Positions 31,714 to 44,809 of a stretch of 64,000 nucleotides of DNA are shown one piece after another. Position numbers and translations under genes: made by a program. Below the pieces are notes generated by a model, which ran no database searches, was not told the origin of the DNA, and worked only from the letters and a program-made list of their open reading frames with translations. Numbering within the stretch: the stretch's first letter is position 1; every line of letters begins with the position of its first letter. Source of the stretch: Halomonas sp. KG2. Its GTDB lineage: Bacteria > Pseudomonadota > Gammaproteobacteria > Pseudomonadales > Halomonadaceae. The stretch is taken from NCBI GenBank assembly GCA_030440445.1, contig CP098528.1:806001-870000 (forward strand), read 5' to 3'.

Positions 31714-34700
31714 ATGCGCTTAACCTCTATTCGTCTTGTTGGGTTCAAGTCTTTTGTTGATCCAGTAACGGTGCCCTTCGATGGCAATATGACCGCCATC
31801 GTTGGGCCAAACGGTTGTGGCAAATCTAATATCATCGATGCGGTGCGCTGGGTAATGGGGGAATCCTCAGCTAAAACCCTGCGCGGTGAATCGATGGCCG
31901 ATGTTATCTTCAACGGCTCCACCGGTCGTAAGCCGATCAGCCAAGCCTCTATCGAGCTCAAGTTCGATAACCGCGATGGTGGCATGGGGGGCGTTTACGC
32001 GCAGTACTCAGAAATTGCGGTAAAGCGCTTAGTCACCCGCGACGGCCAATCCAATTACTTCTTTAATGGTCAAAAGTGCCGTCGGCGAGATATCGCTGAT
32101 CTGTTTATGGGCACTGGTTTAGGCCCGCGTTCTTACGCCATTATCGGCCAGGGGATGATTTCACGGCTAATCGAAGCACGCCCCGATGACCTGCGTGCCA
32201 CGCTGGAAGAGGCTGCGGGGATTTCAAAATATAAAGAGCGCCGCCGGGAAACCGAAAACCGTATGCGCCGCACCCAGGAGAACTTGGAACGCCTGGATGA
32301 TATCCGTGAAGAATTGGACAAACAGCTCGAACGCCTTAAACGTCAGGCAGAAGCAGCCAAGCGCTACCAAGAGTTAAAGCAGCAGGAGTACCGGCTAAAA
32401 GGCGAGCTGGCGTTAGTACGCGGACGCGCATTGCGTGCTGAGCAATCTCACCAAGAAAGCCGAGTGCGCGAGCTGGAAATTGCGGTTGAGAAAGACGTAT
32501 TTGGCGTACGTCAGTGTGAAACGCGCCTGGAACAAGCGCGCGAACAGCACGATGAACTTGCCGATGTACTAGAACGCCACCAGCAACAGTTCTTTGAAAC
32601 CACCACCCGGATTGCCCGCCTGGAGCAGGATCAAGCGCATCGCCGCAGCCGTGAAGCTCAATTGGCGAGCGATATAGCAACGGCGCGCCGCGACCTTGAT
32701 GAACAGCGCCGAGTCAGCGAAGGCGATCAAGAGCGACTTGTCGCGATAGAAGCTCGTTTAGAGGACTTGCTTCCAGAGCATGAAGCCCTTGAAGAGCAGC
32801 TAGAAACACTTGAGCAAACCTTAGCGGATGCGACTCCTGCTCTTGAAACTGCCGAACAGCAGTGGGCCGATGCAGAAAATCACTGGCGCGATGCCAGCCG
32901 GGAAGCGGACCGTAGCCAAGACCAATTACGCGATTTAGAGCAGCGTATTGCGCGCATGCAGGCGGAGAACCAGCGCCGCCGTCAGCAGCGTGGCGAACTT
33001 GCCGATGTTACTGAGCTGCGCAATGAGCACGCTGAGTGCCAAGCCCAGCGGGAAGAGGCTGAACAGCGTGCTGAAGCTTTTCAAACCGAACGTGACCATT
33101 GGCAGCAGCGCTATAGCGATGCCAAAGCCGCTTATCAGCAGGCCACCCAGGCGCGTGATCAGCAGCGTGCTGAACTAAGTCAACATCAAGGCGAACTCGC
33201 GTCATTGAAGGCGTTAATTGATGCCGCCTTGGCTGATCACGACCCAGATCTGAGCGATGCATTAGCGGCTCACGGCTTAGCCGATGCGCCACGTCTTGGT
33301 GAAGCGATTAGTGTTGCATCTGGCTGGGAGCGAGTGATTTCCTGGCTGCTGGCGCCGTGGTTAAACGCCCGTTTAGTGTCAGCGAACCAGCTAAACGCGC
33401 TACCTAATGCCCTAGCCACTGATTGGTGCTTAATCGACCAGGCTGAGCGGCCAGCGACATCCGCGCAGCGCTTGGATTCTCTGGTGTCTGGGGCAGGTGC
33501 GTTAGGCGAATGGTTAGCGAGTATTCACTTCGCAGAAACGAACGAAGATGCTGAGACGCTACTAGGTAATTTGGCGCCTGGAGAGAGTGTTGTCAGCCGC
33601 GAAGGCGTATGGCGTGGACGCGGCTGGTTGCATCAACAGGCCAATGGTGAAGGTGTTGATGCACTGTTGGTGACACGCCGTCGGTTTGACGAATTAGACG
33701 CCCGTCTTACCCAGGATGAAGACGCGTTAGCGTTGCTGGATGAGCAGTGCGAAGCCGCTAGCGAAGCCATTGAAGTGCTAGAGCAAACCCGTGAGCAGCA
33801 GGCTGAGCAAGAGCGTGCCCACGCCGCTTCGCTTCAGCAGCTTGCGGTGAAAGAGCAGCGACTAGCTCAACGCCTGGAACATTTAGAGAGCCGCGCCACT
33901 GAGTTGGATGATGAACTCGCCCAACTACAAGAGGATGAGGCGGAGTTAACGCTCACTTTAGAAGAGCAGCGTGCTCGCTGGCATGCTGCGATGGAACAGT
34001 TAGAAGCTGCTGCCGAAGCCCGTGAAACCAGCGCTGAACAGCGCAGTCGCCAACGTGAGCAGCGTGACCAGTTAAATCAACAACATGCTCCCATGAAGGC
34101 GCGTCAGCAGGCATTGGCGCTAGAGCGAGAGCGGTTGAATGCTGAGCGGAATAGCCTGCAAGCCCAACAAAGTCGTAGTAGCGATAGTGAAGAGCGCCTT
34201 TCGCTACGTATTGCTGAGTTAGAAGAGTCACGGGAAATGTTGGTAGAGCCAGACGAACTGGCTGCTGAAGAATTAGAGGAGTTGCTACACCAGCGCGAGC
34301 AGCAGGAGCGGCGTCTTAATGATACCCGCCAGCAAGCTCAGGCATTGGCAGAGCAACTGCGCAACGACGAGCTGGCTCGCCAGCAGCACGAGCGCAACTT
34401 GGAACAAAGTCGTGAGCAGTTACAACAGCGGCGTATGGATGTACAAGCACTGGCGCTGAAGGCGGCAACTCAAGATGAGCAATTAGCAGAACTAGGCCAT
34501 GATCCCGATGCTCTAGCAGAGCACTTGCCTAGCGACGCCAGTGAAACTGCTTGGCAGGAGCGGTTGGAAAACACCACAGATAAGATTCGTCGTTTAGGTG
34601 CCATTAACCTTGCCGCGATCGAAGAGTACGATCAGCAAGCCGAACGGCGTAACTATTTGGAAGCTCAGCATGCTGAGCTTACCGAAGCATTAGAAACGTT

Positions 34701-35205
34701 AGAGCGTGCGATTAAACGCATCGATCAGGAAACTCGCGTTCGCTTTCGAGAAACATTTGACCAGGTTAATACGGGTCTACAAACGCTATTTCCACGGGTT
34801 TTCGGTGGGGGAGCTGCTTGGCTAACCCTCACCGGGGATGATTTGCTGGAAACCGGTGTGGCAATTATGGCGCGGCCGCCAGGTAAGAAAAACAGTACTA
34901 TTCATCTACTGTCGGGGGGAGAAAAGGCGTTAACTGCACTGTCGTTGGTTTTCGCAATTTTCCAGTTGAACCCTGCGCCTTTCTGTATGTTGGACGAAGT
35001 CGACGCTCCGCTGGATGATGCCAACGTAGGCCGCTACGCCAAACTTGTTAAAGAAATGTCTGAAAGCGTTCAGTTTATCTATATCACCCATAACAAAATT
35101 GCTATGGAGGCTGCTGAGCGCTTGATGGGTGTAACCATGCAGGAGCCTGGTGTGTCTAGGCTTGTTTCGGTAGGGATTGATGAGGCTGCAGCACTGGTTG
35201 ATTAA
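31714..35205 (+). CDS. smc: Chromosome segregation protein SMC
   Basis: The 1163-residue chromosome-condensation ATPase. Head N-terminus RLTSIRLVGFKSFVDPVTVPF with Walker A GPNGCGKSNIIDAVRW; long coiled coils (about residues 170-500 and 660-1000) rich in Gln, Glu, Ala and Arg; hinge near 510-640; C-terminal signature LLSGGEKALTALSLVFA and Walker B FCMLDEVDAPLDDAN. No scpA or scpB lies next to it here. A long gap and zipA follow, the smc-zipA-ligA order known in pseudomonads. Confidence 0.97.
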   Translation: MRLTSIRLVGFKSFVDPVTVPFDGNMTAIVGPNGCGKSNIIDAVRWVMGESSAKTLRGESMADVIFNGSTGRKPISQASIELKFDNRDGGMGGVYAQYSEIAVKRLVTRDGQSNYFFNGQKCRRRDIADLFMGTGLGPRSYAIIGQGMISRLIEARPDDLRATLEEAAGISKYKERRRETENRMRRTQENLERLDDIREELDKQLERLKRQAEAAKRYQELKQQEYRLKGELALVRGRALRAEQSHQESRVRELEIAVEKDVFGVRQCETRLEQAREQHDELADVLERHQQQFFETTTRIARLEQDQAHRRSREAQLASDIATARRDLDEQRRVSEGDQERLVAIEARLEDLLPEHEALEEQLETLEQTLADATPALETAEQQWADAENHWRDASREADRSQDQLRDLEQRIARMQAENQRRRQQRGELADVTELRNEHAECQAQREEAEQRAEAFQTERDHWQQRYSDAKAAYQQATQARDQQRAELSQHQGELASLKALIDAALADHDPDLSDALAAHGLADAPRLGEAISVASGWERVISWLLAPWLNARLVSANQLNALPNALATDWCLIDQAERPATSAQRLDSLVSGAGALGEWLASIHFAETNEDAETLLGNLAPGESVVSREGVWRGRGWLHQQANGEGVDALLVTRRRFDELDARLTQDEDALALLDEQCEAASEAIEVLEQTREQQAEQERAHAASLQQLAVKEQRLAQRLEHLESRATELDDELAQLQEDEAELTLTLEEQRARWHAAMEQLEAAAEARETSAEQRSRQREQRDQLNQQHAPMKARQQALALERERLNAERNSLQAQQSRSSDSEERLSLRIAELEESREMLVEPDELAAEELEELLHQREQQERRLNDTRQQAQALAEQLRNDELARQQHERNLEQSREQLQQRRMDVQALALKAATQDEQLAELGHDPDALAEHLPSDASETAWQERLENTTDKIRRLGAINLAAIEEYDQQAERRNYLEAQHAELTEALETLERAIKRIDQETRVRFRETFDQVNTGLQTLFPRVFGGGAAWLTLTGDDLLETGVAIMARPPGKKNSTIHLLSGGEKALTALSLVFAIFQLNPAPFCMLDEVDAPLDDANVGRYAKLVKEMSESVQFIYITHNKIAMEAAERLMGVTMQEPGVSRLVSVGIDEAAALVD

Positions 35206-36091
35206 ATGCTTTATCGGCAAATGCGGTGCCTTCAATGGTGGTGAACTAAACGAGTTTTCACCCATTAAAAGCCTCGGGAAATATGCAAAAATTGCGGTAG
35301 AGCAAGCCTATGACGGGTTGTGTGCTGAACCGATAGTGAGCCTTTCTGCTTTTGCTTAGCTATCCCAGATTAGGTTCATTAGTGGCTATTGATAGCGTTT
35401 CTTTCTTTATTTTGTGATTGTAAAATATCTTATTTATCATCGACTTATGTTTATTCTCGGTTTCTGATTAACTGCTTTGATCATGGGCGCTGAGGACTGC
35501 TCCTGCTAAAGCGTATCGTGCAGTTAAGCATGTTCATCTATCTAAAATTGACAAATCTGAAATGTGAACTTTCATTACCTTTGTATAGCGTTAGTTAAGG
35601 GTTTAAAACATATATGCTATGATTTCATTAGCTATTAAATACTATTCGTTACGACGGGTTTTTTGGTGGAGTAGGTTTGTAACAGATAGGTTTGTAGCAG
35701 AATAGCTTTTGATCGAACAGCAGTTGGCTGGGCAATTGAGCAGAAGAGCAGTGGCGTTTCGTTACGTAAGTTTGAATGTAGGCTTGTCATATTACGGTGT
35801 GAGAAGGCGAGCAAGGGAGCGAAATTCTCCCTGTAGAAAGCAGACGATGATGTGACGATGTGTCCTGTCGGGATAAATTAGCGCTAAAATGGCACTTTTC
35901 TTAGTTGATATAGTCAAAGATTTGGCCTAAAACACACCTTATGGGGGTGTTAAAGCGTGAAAATCTGCAAAAAGTGGCCCTTTTCGTAGCAACCGCGCTA
36001 TGCTTGATGATAATTAGCTAATTTCGGATATGTTACGTCATTAAGGCATTGCGCCTTTGCAACCGGTATATTGACCCATGGAATGCTCGAC
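35206..36091 (+). other. 886-bp non-coding gap between smc and zipA
   Basis: No convincing gene in any frame; the stretch is AT-richer than its neighbours. It contains an extended -10-like element TGCTATGAT at 35615-35623, a tandem 15-bp repeat TAGGTTTGTAACAGA/TAGGTTTGTAGCAGA at 35672-35701 and a short hairpin at about 35932-35952. It probably holds the zipA promoter and possibly a long 5' leader or an unrecognised small RNA. Confidence 0.5.
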
Positions 36092-38008
36092 ATGGAATTA
36101 AGAGAGTGGTTAATCATTCTAGGACTGGCACTGGTTTCGCTCATCGTCGTTGACGGTGTGCGAAGGCTTCAGCGCCAACGCCGTGTGCCCCGCCTGGATC
36201 AAGCAGTCAAAGACTTGCCAGCCGCTAAATCCGAAGAATTTAATGATGAAGTCAAAGAAGCGGAAATAAACTGGGAACTGCCTAACGGTGGTGCGCGGGT
36301 CGTTAAGCCTGCTGACTACAGCAACCTTGGCCAAAAACCTAAGCTGGAACGCCAAGAGCACCCGGGGCCTTCCAAAGTACTGTCTGATTTTCGCCGTTCT
36401 TTTTCCAGCTCTGCCAGTTCGGCCAAGTCAAAAGCCAATGCGCATTTTTCGTGGTCTCGTAAAAATGAGCCTCGAAAACATGAACAGCCTTCTGCTGTCG
36501 GGCATCCCACGTCGACGAATCATACATCCGTTCAGCCAGATACTGCTTCAGCCGAGCACACGTTAGGCATGTCTGCAATTCCTGAACCCGAGCGCCGGGA
36601 GCCTAGCATATTTATGGCTGATGAGAATCCCAGCAATACTGTTAGCAATAAAACTCAGCACACAGACGCTACTCGCCAAACAACAAGTAGCAAGCCTGCC
36701 GCTACAGCTGAAGCCCATCGCCCTGATAGCCACGATCCACAGCCAGTATCTGAACCAACCGAGCATTACGAGAGCGTTAGCGGTCAGCAAGCTGATGTTG
36801 AGAAAGAACAGCCAACGGCTCAGCACGAAGAAGCTGAAAATCTTGAAGCTAACAGTCGCCTAGAGGCGGTATCAGCTGGAACTGAAGAACAAGTTGCATC
36901 AACCGTAAAGGCTTCGGTCGAGAAAGCGTCAGAAGAACCCAGTGCTGCAGCTGAGCCGACTGCAGAAGCAGAGCCGACGCTAAGAGTTGAACCTGAAGAT
37001 GCCGTACAACATGCAGCTGACACGCCCAAGCGGCGTCAACTACGTGCAGATACTGCCGGTGAAGACAGAGAGCTAGACGACGATGAGGTTGATGAATATC
37101 GCTTGGTCGACTTCGAAGGCATTGGGCGTTCCTTTAAACGTCGTTTGATTGAGCGTCGTAAAGAGAAAGAGCGTAAGAAAGCAGAGAAGGCGAAACGTGC
37201 GGAAGCACTAGCCAAGCAAAAAGCAGAACGTAAAGCACTTGAAGCCGAGCGTAAAGCGCTTGAGGCGCAGCAGCGCCGTGAAGCAAAAGAGGCAGCTGAC
37301 GCTGAAAAAGCACGTATTGCTCAAGAGCAAGCCGAAGCGCGTGAGGCCGCTGCGATGACCGCTGCCGCGGAGCGCGAGGCTGCGCAATATAATGAGCCGA
37401 CGATTTCTGCGCACGACGAGAGTTATCACGATGTTGATGACTACGACGATTATGTGCCTGAAACGGGCCATCGGGATAACGTTGTACGTACACACCCCAC
37501 ATTAGAAAAAGCGTTACGCCACGATGTTAATAGCGAGCGTGCCAGAGATGCACTCACCGACGCTTCTGAAATGGTCGTGATCAGCGTGCTGTCGCGGGAG
37601 CCTGAAGGTTTTGATGGCGGTAAATTGCTTGAGCTAATCATGGCCTGCGGTCTTCGTTATAGCCGTGAAATGGGTGTCTTTCACCGTTTTGAAACAGAAA
37701 GCTTCGATAGCGAACTGCAATTTTCAATGGTGAATGTACTTAAGCCTGGTACGTTCCCCATTGAAGAAATGGATGAGTTTGTGACCCCAGGTATTACGTT
37801 CCTGATGCCGCTGCCCGGCGCTGAAGATAGTTCAGCAGCGTTTGAAGCGATGGTCGAAACGGCGATGGTTGTCGTACGCCATATGGGCGGTGAGCTTAAA
37901 GATGAAAACCGTAGCGTAATGACGGCGCAAACCATTGAGTTTGCAAGGCAGCGCGTTCATGAGTTTGAACGTCGCCATCGCTTGCAGCGCCAACTGCAAG
38001 CGCGTTAA
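36092..38008 (+). CDS. zipA: Cell division protein ZipA
   Basis: Anchors FtsZ to the inner membrane during division. MELREWLIILGLALVSLIVVDGVRRL is the N-terminal membrane anchor; the C-terminal domain (from about residue 475: VVISVLSREPEGFDGGKLLELIMACGLRY to the MMVVRHMGGELKDENRSVMTAQ region) is the FtsZ-binding fold. The product is 638 residues, about twice E. coli ZipA (328), because of a long Ser/Pro/Glu/Ala linker and a charged Lys/Ala/Glu helix (roughly 355-435) resembling TolA. ATG at 36092 gives the canonical MELRE start. Confidence 0.93.
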   Translation: MELREWLIILGLALVSLIVVDGVRRLQRQRRVPRLDQAVKDLPAAKSEEFNDEVKEAEINWELPNGGARVVKPADYSNLGQKPKLERQEHPGPSKVLSDFRRSFSSSASSAKSKANAHFSWSRKNEPRKHEQPSAVGHPTSTNHTSVQPDTASAEHTLGMSAIPEPERREPSIFMADENPSNTVSNKTQHTDATRQTTSSKPAATAEAHRPDSHDPQPVSEPTEHYESVSGQQADVEKEQPTAQHEEAENLEANSRLEAVSAGTEEQVASTVKASVEKASEEPSAAAEPTAEAEPTLRVEPEDAVQHAADTPKRRQLRADTAGEDRELDDDEVDEYRLVDFEGIGRSFKRRLIERRKEKERKKAEKAKRAEALAKQKAERKALEAERKALEAQQRREAKEAADAEKARIAQEQAEAREAAAMTAAAEREAAQYNEPTISAHDESYHDVDDYDDYVPETGHRDNVVRTHPTLEKALRHDVNSERARDALTDASEMVVISVLSREPEGFDGGKLLELIMACGLRYSREMGVFHRFETESFDSELQFSMVNVLKPGTFPIEEMDEFVTPGITFLMPLPGAEDSSAAFEAMVETAMVVVRHMGGELKDENRSVMTAQTIEFARQRVHEFERRHRLQRQLQAR

Positions 38009-38023
38009 GCATCGCGTTGCGTT

Positions 38024-38057
38024 AACACCCGCCTTCCTAAGGAAGGCGGGTGTTTTT
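38024..38057 (+). terminator. Intrinsic terminator of zipA
   Basis: A perfect 14-bp stem (AACACCCGCCTTCC with GGAAGGCGGGTGTT) and a 3-base loop, followed by TTTG. Confidence 0.9.
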
Positions 38058-38095
38058 GTTACTAAACACCTGTTTTTGTATGCCGGAACAACTGA

Positions 38096-40421
<2,326 letters not shown>

Positions 40422-40428
<7 letters not shown>

Positions 40429-42440
40429 GCGCGTACTAGCGCACTGATAATCCGTCGCCCAGGGTGTAAATGATCCACTAACGATAGCTCTAGCGGCATC
40501 GGCTCATCACACATTCGCGAGGCAATGATTTCGGCGCAGAGCGGAGCGCTGGAAAGACCCCGAGAACCGTGTGCGCTAGATATCCACAGCCCTGAATGGT
40601 GCTCTCCTTGGGTATCTGGCACGTTAGAAGCATCTTTTTGCAACACCGCGTAATCCTGCTGCCATGCGTCAGCATTGGGCACTGGCCCCGCGTAGGGGCT
40701 TTTGTCAGGGCTGGCTGCCCTTACCGCAGCACGACCTGCGAGCGTGTCGGGGCTTAGCGTTACGCCCGCCGTTGCAAGGGTGGCGACCCATTCAGGCAGT
40801 GTTTGGCGTAGTTCCTCAATATTGCGCTGATGGTCTGCTGCCGTAACGTCGCTCGTGGCGTTATTAGGCACAAAGCTGGCCCCGAACGTCAGTACGCCTT
40901 CCACTGGCGGCGACACATAGCCACCCGCGCATACCACACGTTGCGGGCCTTGAACGCCTTCGGGCAGCTTCACTTCGCTCACCTGGCCGCGAACCTGCTG
41001 TAGCGGCAGCGCTGTGGTTTGTTCGAAGCGGTTAGCCAGAGACGCATTGGCTACCACAACATGATCAGCGGTCAGCGTTTCGCCGTTGGCCAACATGATC
41101 TGCCAAGCTTTACCGTCGGGCTGAAGGGTTGTCACTTCTCCCTGGTGCATAGTGATATTCGCGTGCTGTATTAGCTGTTCGCAGAGCAGTTTGGGGCGCA
41201 CCCAGCCTGCCTGGGGATAAAACAGTCCGTGACTCGCTGTGATGGGAACACCCGCCAGCTCGCCAAGCGTCTCGGTTTGAGCGGATACCACCGCTTCTGG
41301 CAGCGGATGGCGTGCCATAAAGCGCTGCTGGCGAACAGCCTCCTTGTCGCTTAACGCCAGTTGTACCACGCCGCATGGCTGCCACAGCGGCGTTTCCTGT
41401 GACGAGGAGGACGCCCGCTGGCGTTGGCTAAGCCAGCGCTGGCTGTAGAGAAGTCCTGATAAATAGAACCGGCTTTGGTTATTCGTTTCCGCGGCTAGCT
41501 TTACATACAGCGCTCCCTGGCGATTACCGGAGCCACCAGCGCCGGGTGCATCGCGTTCAATGAGCGTTACCTGAACTCCCCGCTTGGCTAACGCTGCGGC
41601 CACGCTGCAACCGGCCATGCCTGCTCCAATGACGGCCACATGGTTCGCTGGCCTTGCCGCAGGCGGCGTGAACCAGGGTGTTAACTGGCGGCGAGTGTCT
41701 TTGGGCGGTGTGTCGATATCGCCTGCTAACATTTCCCGCTTGCGCCCAAACCCAGGGACCTTTTGCCAGCTAAACCCCGCTGCTTTTAACCCTCGTTTAA
41801 CGACACCGGCACAGGTAAACGTGGCAAATGTTGCCCCAGGGCGAGAGCGTGCAGCCATGGCTTCGAATAGCTCAGGCTGCCACATTTCTGGGTTTTTAGC
41901 AGGAGCAAAGCCATCTAGGAACCAGGCGTCGACTTGACCGTCGAGTAGCTTCAGTCGTTCGGTGGTGTCGCCAAAGTGCAGATCGAGAGTCACTCGCTCG
42001 TTGAGATGCAGACGGTGAATGCCGCTGACGGCTTCAGGCCATTGGGCGCATAGCACTTGTGCATAGTGTGCCAATGAAGGCCAGGCGCTTAGCGCGCGCT
42101 CAAGAGATACTCGGTCAAGCGGAAATTTCTCGGTGGATAACAGATGAAGACGTGCAGTGCTCGGTGCGTGTTGTTCAAAACAGTCCCACGCGCACAGCAT
42201 ATTAAGCCCGGTGCCAAAGCCTGTTTCGCCAATCACAAAAGCGCGGCTGTGTTGCCAGTCCGCAAAGCGCTTAGGCAGGTGATTCGCCCCCAGGAAAACG
42301 TGCTCGGTTTCAGCCCGGCCATCTTCCCTGGAAAAATACACATCGTCGAAGGCCTCTGAATGGGGGGACGCCTCGTTCCAAGTGAGTAAAGGAGCCGTTA
42401 ACGCCGCGAGCGGGGGCAGGGCAGTAGAGCGTTGAGTCAC
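40422..42440 (-). CDS. mnmC: Bifunctional tRNA 5-methylaminomethyl-2-thiouridine biosynthesis protein MnmC
   Basis: Completes the mnm5s2U modification of wobble uridines. The N-terminal half (to about 245) is the SAM methyltransferase MnmC2 (GETGFGTGLNMLCAWDCF, DAWFLDGFAPAKNPEMW); the C-terminal half is the FAD oxidase MnmC1 (VAVIGAGMAGCSVAAALAKRG, GSGNRQGALYVKLA, SAHGSRGLSSAPLCAEII). 672 residues, full length. It converges with ligA-yheU. Confidence 0.96.
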
Positions 42441-42545
42441 GCGGGTATCCCCGTACTGATGAAGTTTGTGTTAAAGATAGGTTAAAAATTGATCAACTTG
42501 TTGATAAGGGCATCAGCTCTAGCTTTGGGGAAAGCGTCCGCCGAG

Positions 42546-42578
42546 TTTTCACAGAGTTTTCCACAGGCTCTGTGAAAA
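42546..42578. repeat. Inverted repeat between the YciI-like gene and mnmC
   Basis: TTTTCACAGAG and CTCTGTGAAAA form an 11-bp stem around an 11-base loop containing TTTTCCACAGG. On the minus strand it could form a hairpin after the YciI-like gene, but no T-run follows, so terminator function is doubtful. Confidence 0.5.
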
Positions 42579-42611
42579 AGAAGGCGGACTCTTCACACTC
42601 GCCTCTATCGG

Positions 42612-42911
42612 TCAAGGCATTACTTTTTTAAATGGCTTAACAATTACCTTGGCATAGACCCCAGCAATGATGTATGGATCGGCGTCAGCCCAGGCTTGCG
42701 CGTCCTCAAGGCTGTCAAACTCGGCAACGACTAAGCTGCCGCTAAAGCCTGCATCGCCTGGGTTATCGGTATCAATAGCGGGGTGGGGGCCAGCCAGAAC
42801 CAAACGGCCTTCATCACGTAGCTTTTCCAGGCGACCAAGGTGATCCGGGCGTGCCGCTAGACGGCGCTCCAAGCTGTTGGATACATCTTCACTGATAATA
42901 GCGTAAAGCAT
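42612..42911 (-). CDS. YciI family protein
   Basis: A 99-residue ferredoxin-like alpha-beta protein of the YciI family. [31 protein letters not shown] is the typical opening, with the family His in the ARPDHL motif and GPHPAID; the C-terminus [18 protein letters not shown] also fits. Members are small putative enzymes or dimerisation modules without a settled function. ATG at 42911 is chosen over an in-frame start at 43034 because the extra residues show no family similarity and GGAG lies just upstream. Confidence 0.88.
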   Translation of the reverse strand: MLYAIISEDVSNSLERRLAARPDHLGRLEKLRDEGRLVLAGPHPAIDTDNPGDAGFSGSLVVAEFDSLEDAQAWADADPYIIAGVYAKVIVKPFKKVMP

Positions 42912-43069
42912 GGGGATAACTCCTTGAATGCTAGGGCGGTTGTTCCGTACTGAATTGACCGCGCCCCTGTAAGCGCGCACCATGGTGAGCGACTGTATAC
43001 CGTTAAGGGAAAACAGGGTGCCTGTTTTATTCACACCACCCTATTCTGACAAACTCGCCACACGGCGTC

Positions 43070-44020
43070 ATGCTTATGCCCCTACTTCCTGCGAACTATC
43101 TTCCTGTAAACCTGCCCCGCGTGTTTGATGCCGACCAGCGTTATACGGTGGATTTACACATGCACTCTACCGCGTCAGATGGCGCGCTTACTCCTACCGA
43201 GTTGGTAAAGCTGTGCGCTGCACGTGGTCTTACCCACATGTCGCTGACAGACCACGACACCATGGAAGGTATTGAAGAAGCTGGCATCGCGGCGCAGCAA
43301 GCAGGGCTTTGCCTGGTGCCTGGCTGTGAGTTATCCACGCGCTGGCAGGGAATTAATATCCACGTAGTGGCGCTTATGCCCGGTGGCTTGCAGGGGCCTC
43401 TGGTAGAAGGGCTTGCATTGCAGCGCGAAGCACGGATCAAGCGTGCTGAAGTGATCGCTGAGCGGCTGGAAAAAATGGGCTTACCTGACGCGCTCGAAAA
43501 GGCACGCGCCCAGGCAGGCAGCGACCGCCCCTTAGGCAGGCCCGACTTTGCCCGCGCGCTGGTCGCTGAAGGAGTGGTTGATGACTGGGCCGGGGCGTTT
43601 AAGCGCTATTTAGGCAGTGGTAAAAAAGGCGATGTAAAAGCTCATTGGCCGGAAATCAGTGATGCAGTCGCCTGGGTGGTGGCCTCAGGCGGTGTGGCAG
43701 TGCTGGCGCACCCGCTGCGCTATGGGCTTACCCGGCGCAAGCGAGGTTTGCTGATGGATACATTTCAAGCCGCCGGTGGGCAGGGCGTTGAGCTAGTGAG
43801 TGGTCAGCAGAATCCAGACAGCACTCGCGATCTCGCTCGGCAATTAGTGGAGCGTGATTTATACGCCTCCATGGGCAGCGATTTTCATTTTCCTGGCAGC
43901 CACGCCGCCCCAGGCAGTATGAGCTTAATACCTCGCACTGCTGCGCCGCCGATTTGGCAGCATCCGCGCTTAGTTCATTTGCGCGATGCGCCCAGTGGTA
44001 TGTTAGGTCCTGGGTCTTAA
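43070..44020 (+). CDS. rnm: RNase AM (PHP-domain 5'-3' exoribonuclease, YciV/TrpH)
   Basis: A 316-residue PHP-domain phosphoesterase of the YciV family, which hydrolyses pAp and trims 5' ends of rRNAs. The metal-binding motifs are DLHMHSTASDGALTP near residue 25, LTDHDT, GCELST, VLAHPLRYG and GSDFHFPGSH. It is followed by yciO after 63 bp, the same pairing as in E. coli. Divergent from the YciI-like gene. Confidence 0.9.
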   Translation: MLMPLLPANYLPVNLPRVFDADQRYTVDLHMHSTASDGALTPTELVKLCAARGLTHMSLTDHDTMEGIEEAGIAAQQAGLCLVPGCELSTRWQGINIHVVALMPGGLQGPLVEGLALQREARIKRAEVIAERLEKMGLPDALEKARAQAGSDRPLGRPDFARALVAEGVVDDWAGAFKRYLGSGKKGDVKAHWPEISDAVAWVVASGGVAVLAHPLRYGLTRRKRGLLMDTFQAAGGQGVELVSGQQNPDSTRDLARQLVERDLYASMGSDFHFPGSHAAPGSMSLIPRTAAPPIWQHPRLVHLRDAPSGMLGPGS

Positions 44021-44083
44021 ACCGCATATCGGCTAACCTAGAAACTAAATGGACAACGATATGCCCAAGGGCAGGAGCAAGCG

Positions 44084-44707
44084 ATGAGTCAATATTTCCA
44101 GATTCACCCCGAAAATCCGCAGAAACGCTTGATTGATCAAGCGATAGATATTATCCGCAAAGGTGGTGTGGTCGCGTATCCGACGGATTCGGGCTATGCA
44201 CTGGGTTGCCACTTGGGTGAAAAAAAAGCCATTGAGAAGATCAAATGGCTGCGCTCGTTAGACGATAAGCACAATTTCACGCTGATGTGTTCGGATCTTT
44301 CCGAGATTGGCACTTACGCGAAAGTGGATAACGCAGTGTTTCGGCTGCTGAAGGCTCATACCCCTGGCCCATACACCTTTATTTTGGATGCCACCACAGA
44401 GGTGCCGCGCCTGTTGCTGCACCCGAAGCGCCGCTCCATTGGCGTGCGTGTGCCTGATCACCACATTACCCACGCGCTGCTTGATGCGTTGGGTGAGCCG
44501 TTGATGAGCGTCACCTTGATTCCGGTAGGAGATACCCTGCCAATGAGCGATCCTGAGGAGATTCGCGACCGCTTCGGGTCACACCTTGATGCCATTATCG
44601 ATGGCGGTGCTTGCCACCTTGACCCCACCAGTGTGATTGACCTACGCGAGCTGCCGCCCAAAATTGTGCGGGAAGGGCGCGGCGATATTACGCCGTTTAC
44701 GAGTTAA
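44084..44707 (+). CDS. yciO: YciO/Sua5/YrdC family protein
   Basis: A 207-residue protein of the threonylcarbamoyl-AMP synthase superfamily, YciO branch: GGVVAYPTDSGYALGCHLGEKKA, KWLRSLDDKHNFTLMCSDLSEIGTYAKV, TPGPYTFILDATTEVPR and RRSIGVRVPDH. The KxR...SxN tetrad seen in true TsaC/Sua5 is only partly matched, so the role in t6A synthesis is uncertain. Confidence 0.9.
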   Translation: MSQYFQIHPENPQKRLIDQAIDIIRKGGVVAYPTDSGYALGCHLGEKKAIEKIKWLRSLDDKHNFTLMCSDLSEIGTYAKVDNAVFRLLKAHTPGPYTFILDATTEVPRLLLHPKRRSIGVRVPDHHITHALLDALGEPLMSVTLIPVGDTLPMSDPEEIRDRFGSHLDAIIDGGACHLDPTSVIDLRELPPKIVREGRGDITPFTS

Positions 44708-44809
44708 CACCATTCTCTAGTTGGTATTGGCAACCTCCTGGTGACAAGTCACGAGGGGGTTGCTGTCGTCCGCCTGTCTCTCCATCACCTAAAATCCACA
44801 AAAATCGTT

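Noticed and set aside
42546..42578. DnaA-box-like TTTTCCACAGG in the loop of an inverted repeat
   Set aside because: A single imperfect match, no cluster of boxes and no dnaA/oriC genes nearby.
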